Below are positions 59,185-64,000 of a stretch of 64,000 nucleotides of DNA, one piece after another; within the stretch, counting starts at the first letter, position 1; each line of letters opens with the position of its first letter. Where the stretch lies: assembly GCF_026340655.1 (NCBI RefSeq), contig NZ_JAPEOZ010000001.1, positions 496,001 to 560,000 of the forward strand, in the 5' to 3' direction. The notes under the pieces are model-generated. The model was not told the origin of the DNA, searched no databases, and worked only from the letters and a program-made list of their open reading frames with translations. The DNA is from Streptomyces sp. NBC_01275. GTDB taxonomy: Bacteria; Actinomycetota; Actinomycetes; Streptomycetales; Streptomycetaceae. Both the position numbers and the translations under genes were made by a program.

Positions 59185-59946
<762 letters not shown>

Positions 59947-59950
<4 letters not shown>

Positions 59951-61659
59951 CGCCGTACGCCCTCCGCTCTCGCGCTCGCGTCCCCGTCCAGGAGCAGCCC
60001 CTGGCTCCGTACCGTCGCGGCGAGCGTACGGTGTCCGGTCCGCTCGGCTGCGACGACCCGCTCCTGGGGCAGGGCGCGCGGCCACCACTCGCCGGAGGCG
60101 GCGTCGGCCGTGGCGCGCAGGTCGACCAGCGCGGCGGCGAGGGAGCGGCGGGCGGAGTCCAGGGCGCCGGGGGCCGGGCGGGGGTCGGCCAGGAGGCGGG
60201 CGGCGTGCTCGCGGGCGCGCTCGACGGCCGTCAGGGCGTCTCCGAGGCGGTCGCCGGCGCGGCGGTTGGTGACGGCGACCGCGGCGGCGAAGCCGACGAC
60301 CGCGCCGACCAGGGTGTCGAGGATCCGCTCGGTGATCAGCCGGCCCGCGTCCTGGTACTGGGCGAACTCGGTGATGAGCAGGGCCATCGGGGTCACGCAG
60401 ACGCTGCCGAGCCAGTAGTTGCGGCCGATCAGCGCCTCCGCGCCGAAGTTGAGGGCGAGGCAGACCAGGACGAGGGCGGCCTGGTGGACATGGGCGAGCG
60501 GGACGAGCGCGGCGAAGGCGAGGACCCCGACGAGGTTGCCGACGACGCGCTGGACGCCCCGGCTCCAGGTGAGGGTGACGTTCGCCTGGTAGAGGGAGGC
60601 GGCGGTGACCAGGGCCCAGGAGGGACGGCCGACGCCGAGGACGAGGGAGACGTATCCGGCGAGGGCGCAGCCCAGGGCGGTGCGGACGGCGATCGGGGTG
60701 AGCGGGCCGAGCCTGCGCCGCAACGGCGGCTGTCCGGCGGCCCGTTGGACGTCGACGCCGAGGAGTTCGCCGTCGTCCACGAGGTCGCCGGGGTGCGGCA
60801 GGGGACCCGCGCCGCGCAGCTCGCGGGCCCAGCCGCGCAGCCGCTCCGGGTCGGTGTCGGCGGGGGCGGCGAGGGCGACCTCGGCGCGCACGACCAGCCG
60901 TTCCAGGGCGCGGCGCGACGGGCCGGCGGGCGCGGACAGCAGGGTCTGCCAGGCGGCGTGGACGGCGGCGGCCGCGGCGGCTCGGGTCCGGGCGGATCCG
61001 GCGCCGTCGCCCACGCCGACGCCGTCCGACGTGGAGTCGGTGGCGCGGGAGGCCGGGGAGGCGTACGCGGCGGCCGTGTTCAGGGCGTGGGCGGTGGCGC
61101 GGCGCTCCGGGCCGTGCGGGCGCAGCAGCCCCGGCGCCATGCCGATCAGCCAGGCCCAGGCGCCGGCGGCGAGGGCCAGCCCGAGATGGCCGGGGATCTG
61201 TCCGAGGGTCTGCGGCGCGAACAGCGCGGCGGAGCTGATGAAGGTGAGGACGACGTTCGCGGGCGGGCCCAGCCGGGTCGCGTCGCAGAGGGTCTTCTGC
61301 GCGGCCGCGAGGAGCGCGCCGACGGTGACGAGGACGACGGCGTTCGCAGTGAGCGAGGCCGCGAGCAGGGCTACGGCCAGTCCGGCGGTCATGCCCAGCA
61401 CCACCCAGGCCAGGACCCGGGCGCGGGCGGCGTACGGGCGGTGGTGGGCGTACAGGGCGCACAGGGATCCGGCCATCGTGTACATGGCGAGGTCGAGGCG
61501 GCCGAGCGCCAGCAGGATCAGGTTCGGCGGGGCGCCGGCGGCGACCACGCTCAGGGCGGGCTTGAACCAGATGTCGGAAGGCCGGCCGAGGCGCAGCGCA
61601 CCGGCCAGGGGCAGGGCCGGTCGTGAGGACAGGGGTGGCGGGGGCGGTCGTCCGGGCAT
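59947..61659 (-). CDS. FUSC-family aromatic-acid/efflux-type membrane protein
   Basis: A 570-residue protein with two sets of membrane helices (residues ~40-190 and ~350-480) and cytoplasmic segments after each, the AaeB/YccS/FUSC layout. The second set shows ALGCALAGYVSLVLGVGRPSWALVTAASLYQANVTLTWSRGVQRVVGNLVGVLAFAAL. The C-terminal helical part includes AVERAREHAARLLAD. Family members export aromatic acids or related compounds. The first gene of an operon with a MarR regulator, it has an AT-rich palindrome in its promoter. ATG 61659 gives the start MPGRPPPPPL. Confidence 0.85.
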
Positions 61660-61667
61660 GGGTATTA

Positions 61668-61693
61668 ATTTAGCAGGTGTTTTATCTGTAAAT
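61668..61693. promoter_or_regulatory. MarR operator candidate upstream of the FUSC-marR operon
   Basis: ATTTAGCAG (61668-61676) and CTGTAAAT (61686-61693) form an imperfect inverted repeat in an AT-rich patch that is conspicuous in this GC-rich window. It lies just before the FUSC ATG, where a repressor would block transcription or initiation. Confidence 0.5.
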
Positions 61694-61807
61694 GAATTCC
61701 GCGCCCCGTTAAGTGCTCCCTTGCGCTTGCGTGCGCTCGCGTGGGGGCCGCGCGCCCTGGGCATCGCATCTCTCGATCGATCGCGAACGTCGAGCGGGGA
61801 GGTGCGC

Positions 61808-62392
61808 ATGCCCGGACCGGCTTCGCCCGGCTGGCTGCTGGTCGCGCTGTGTGCGGCGACCGGGACCTACTGCCTGCTGCGGATGCGCAGCCATGTCGAG
61901 GAGCAGCGCCGGGCCGCGGGCGGTGAGGCGCTCATGGGGTTCGGCATGGCGGTGATGGCCGTGCCGACGGCCGCGCTCAGCCCGCCCTCATGGGCCTGGC
62001 CGGTGTACGCGACGGTCTTCGGCGCGGCGGCGCTGCGGACCTTGTGGGCCCTGTGGGCGACCCGGTCGAGCGCACACCATCTGCACCATCTGGTGGGGGC
62101 CGGGGCCATGGTCTACATGGCCGTCGCCATGACGGCGTCGCCCGCGCCCCACCCTCACGCACACGGGTACGGCGGCTCCGGACTCCCCCTGCTGACAGGC
62201 GCGTTGCTGCTCTACTTCACGGGGTACGTCCTGCTGTCCGGGATACGGCTGGTGCCGGTCGCCGGGGTCGGGGACGGGGACGGGACCAGGACAGGGGTGG
62301 GCGCCCTCGGCTGGAGCGACCGGCCCGAACTGGCGCGGGCGTGCCGGCTGTCGATGGGGATCGGGATGCTCGCCATGCTGCTGACCATGTGA
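61808..62392 (+). CDS. DUF5134 membrane protein
   Basis: A 194-residue protein with five to six membrane helices (PGWLLVALCAATGTYCLLRM, LMGFGMAVMAVPTAALSP, WPVYATVFGAAALRTLWALW, AGAMVYMAVAMTASP, LPLLTGALLLYFTGYVLLSG, SMGIGMLAMLLTM) and a His-rich loop HHLHHLVG plus PAPHPHAHGYGG, the DUF5134 pattern. The His clusters hint at metal binding. ATG 61808 follows GGGGAGG. It is next to the M56 peptidase on the same strand. Confidence 0.8.
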   Translation: MPGPASPGWLLVALCAATGTYCLLRMRSHVEEQRRAAGGEALMGFGMAVMAVPTAALSPPSWAWPVYATVFGAAALRTLWALWATRSSAHHLHHLVGAGAMVYMAVAMTASPAPHPHAHGYGGSGLPLLTGALLLYFTGYVLLSGIRLVPVAGVGDGDGTRTGVGALGWSDRPELARACRLSMGIGMLAMLLTM

Positions 62393-62490
62393 CGCCCGAA
62401 CACCCGGCGGGGGCCGTGGCCCACGTCACTCGCCCGTGGTCTGCGTCACTTTGCCGTAACAAGCCGTACCCCCGAGCGGTGCGCCGCTCA

Positions 62491-62496
62491 TAGGGT
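62491..62496 (+). promoter_or_regulatory. -10 box of the leaderless M56 peptidase gene
   Basis: TAGGGT ends seven bases before ATG 62504. No ribosome site is visible before this ATG. The arrangement favours ATG 62504 over GTG 62495, which overlaps the box. Confidence 0.6.
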
Positions 62497-62503
62497 GCTG
62501 CTC

Positions 62504-63439
62504 ATGATGGTCCCCGCGGTCCTGCTGATGCTCGGCGTCCTGACCGCTGTGGCCGCTCCCCGGCTGATCGCCCGGGCCGACTGGACGGACCGCGAACCGG
62601 TGGTCGCCCTGTGGGCGTGGCAGTGCGCGGTGGCGGCGGTGCTGCTGTGCTGCGCACTGTCGATGACGCTCAGTGCGGCGGCGGCCTGGCAGGCGGTGCG
62701 CGGGCCGGTCTTCGCGCCCGCGCCGCGCGGGGTCGTGGACGCCTACGCGCTGGGGGCGACCGGCCCTTGGGCGGCGGCGACCGCGGTGGCGCTCGCCTGC
62801 GCCGGGCTGTGGAGCGGGGCGATGCTCGTGCGCGAGATCGTGCGGGCCAGGACCCGGCGTCGGACCCGGCGGACCGAACTACGGTTGCGGGCCCCGCTGT
62901 TGCCGGGCGAGGAGGCGGCGGCCGGGCGGCTCGTGGTACTGGAGGGCAAGCGGCCCGACGCCTGGTGGCTGCCGGGAGCCGCACCCCAACTGGTGGTCAC
63001 CACAGCCGCGTTGCAGCGTCTGAAGGGGCGTCAGCTCGATGCCGTGCTCGCGCACGAGCAGGGACACGCCCAGGCGCGGCACGACTGGCTGCTGCACTGC
63101 TCGGCCGCGCTGGCCGTCGGGTTTCCGCAGGTGCCGGTGTTCGCCGCGTTCCGCTACGAGATGCACCGGCTGGTCGAACTCGCCGCCGACGACATGGCCT
63201 CCCGTCGCTTCGGCCGCCTCACGACCGCCCTCGCCCTGGTCGAACTCAACGAGGACCGGGGCGTGTTCGGCCCCGCACCCACCCCGCAGGCCCATGTCCC
63301 CCAGCGGGTCCACCGGTTGCTCACGCCCCCGGACCGGCTCACGGCGGCCCGTCGGCTGCGGCTGACGGCGACCGCCTCGCTGGTGCCGGTGATCCCGGTG
63401 CTCGTGGCACTGGTCCCGGGGCTGCGGGCGCTGGGCTGA
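62504..63439 (+). CDS. M56-family zinc metallopeptidase (BlaR/MecR-like peptidase domain)
   Basis: About 311 residues. Membrane helices lie near residues 3-20, 35-60 and 80-105, followed by a cytoplasmic gluzincin domain with VLAHEQGHAQARHDWLL (HExxH-like HEQGH), a downstream RLVELAADDMASRR supplying the third ligand, and a last C-terminal helix (ATASLVPVIPVLVALVPGLRAL). Relatives cleave BlaI-type repressors, but no BlaI gene is adjacent here; the neighbour is a DUF5134 gene instead. The 136 bases after the stop contain a CCCCGCGTACGGGG hairpin (63479-63492). Confidence 0.88.
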   Translation: MMVPAVLLMLGVLTAVAAPRLIARADWTDREPVVALWAWQCAVAAVLLCCALSMTLSAAAAWQAVRGPVFAPAPRGVVDAYALGATGPWAAATAVALACAGLWSGAMLVREIVRARTRRRTRRTELRLRAPLLPGEEAAAGRLVVLEGKRPDAWWLPGAAPQLVVTTAALQRLKGRQLDAVLAHEQGHAQARHDWLLHCSAALAVGFPQVPVFAAFRYEMHRLVELAADDMASRRFGRLTTALALVELNEDRGVFGPAPTPQAHVPQRVHRLLTPPDRLTAARRLRLTATASLVPVIPVLVALVPGLRALG

Positions 63440-63575
63440 GCGCACGACGGGGCGAGCCGGGCGCACACCGGGCGGGTTCCCCGCGTACGGGGTGGGCCGA
63501 GCGCGCACCGGGCCGTACAGGCGCAGGCGCCCCCCGGGTTGGCCTCCGGCGCCGGGAGTCGGCGAGGATCGCCGT

Positions 63576-64000
63576 ATGCACACCCAGCTCGTCGACACCC
63601 CGCCCCGCACCCCGGCCCTCCGCAGGACCGTACGCGCAGCCCTGGTCCTCGCCGTGTGCTCCGTCGTGCTCCTGGTCCTGGTCGCGGTGGAGTGGGACCC
63701 CCTCGTCTCCCTCGACGGCGACGTCGCCCGCACCACCCACCGCTGGGCCGTCGCCGACCCCGACCTCACGCACGTCTGCCGCGTCCTCACCGACTGGGTC
63801 TGGGACCCGCTGACGATGCGCCTGCTCGGCGCGGCGGTCGCGGTGTGGCTGGTGTGGCGGCGCAGAGCGCGCTGGACGGCGCTGTGGCTGATCGCCACGG
63901 TGACGCTGGGCACGCTGGTCCAGCAGGGCCTCAAGGCCGCGATCGGCCGCGCCCGCCCGCACTGGCCCGACCCGGTCGACTCCGCCCACTACGCGGCGTT
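63576..64000 (+). CDS. PAP2-family membrane phosphatase (partial, cut by window end)
   Basis: The first 141 residues are visible. A short cytoplasmic start is followed by a membrane helix (AALVLAVCSVVLLVLVAVEW), a loop with DPLVSLDGDVARTTHRWAVADPDLTHVCRVLTDWVWDP, a second helix pair and the start of the PAP2 signature: QQGLKAAIGRARP is K-x6-RP, motif 1 of type 2 phosphatidic-acid phosphatases. The SGH and SR-H motifs lie beyond the window. Probable role: lipid phosphate or undecaprenyl-pyrophosphate dephosphorylation. Confidence 0.87.
   Translation, partial: MHTQLVDTPPRTPALRRTVRAALVLAVCSVVLLVLVAVEWDPLVSLDGDVARTTHRWAVADPDLTHVCRVLTDWVWDPLTMRLLGAAVAVWLVWRRRARWTALWLIATVTLGTLVQQGLKAAIGRARPHWPDPVDSAHYAA

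Overview
The window looks like a piece of a Streptomyces (or very close streptomycete) chromosome. The DNA is extremely GC-rich, and start codons are a mix of ATG, GTG and TTG. A mycothiol-dependent enzyme family, a deazaflavin-dependent oxidoreductase and many actinobacterial DUF families are present. Several genes have a TANNNT -10 box only 6-9 bases before the start codon, the leaderless arrangement common in this genus. I see no rRNA, tRNA or CRISPR array.

Layout. (1) 1-5.3 kb: an oxidoreductase cut by the window edge, a small lipoprotein, then a divergent pair made of a plant-type class II ketol-acid reductoisomerase and an IlvY-like LysR regulator, followed by a TetR regulator with its SDR target. 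(2) 5.4-11 kb: ROK regulator, AlkB-type dioxygenase, RlmG-type rRNA methyltransferase, and a coupled sugar isomerase/class II aldolase pair. (3) 11.3-26.5 kb: export and sensing, with an MFS pump fused to three carboxypeptidase-regulatory-like repeats, HtpG, two NarL-type two-component systems, two more MFS transporters, and MarR and TetR regulators. (4) 26.6-40.4 kb: redox and general metabolism, including a deazaflavin-dependent oxidoreductase, a geranylgeranyl-reductase-type FAD enzyme, an M20 peptidase, a metallo-hydrolase with an atypical kinase, a TmrB-like/Nudix fusion, an ADP-ribosylglycohydrolase, a LacI regulator divergent from a ROK sugar kinase, a DUF6986 aldolase-like protein and an exonuclease/phosphatase. 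(5) 40.4-45 kb: etfBA, then a Cys-containing leader peptide ahead of a flavin reductase, a thioredoxin-like protein with DUF4395, and an acyltransferase. (6) 45.2-50 kb: two envelope proteins of unknown function separated by a 1.76 kb IS5-family element that carries a TPR passenger gene, then a transglutaminase-like protein. (7) 50.1-53.4 kb: a tightly coupled DUF6421-SDR-threonine aldolase operon. (8) 53.6-64 kb: GDPD, GNAT, a 236 bp MITE-like element abutting a VOC gene, a second VOC gene, a large clan GH-A-like protein, a heptanucleotide repeat array, a MarR-FUSC operon, DUF5134, an M56 peptidase and a PAP2 phosphatase cut by the window end.

Most interesting points. The KARI and its regulator are a plant-type enzyme and a proteobacterial-type regulator set side by side. 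The IS5-family element brackets a passenger gene and sits exactly on a CTAG between a stop codon and its terminator. A leader peptide of the Cys-terminal actinobacterial family precedes a flavin reductase. In-frame micro-repeats recur at protein termini, linkers and even inside a receiver domain. Several regulator/operator pairs can be read directly from shared palindromes. All functional statements rest on reading motifs and remembered family sequences; no search was run.
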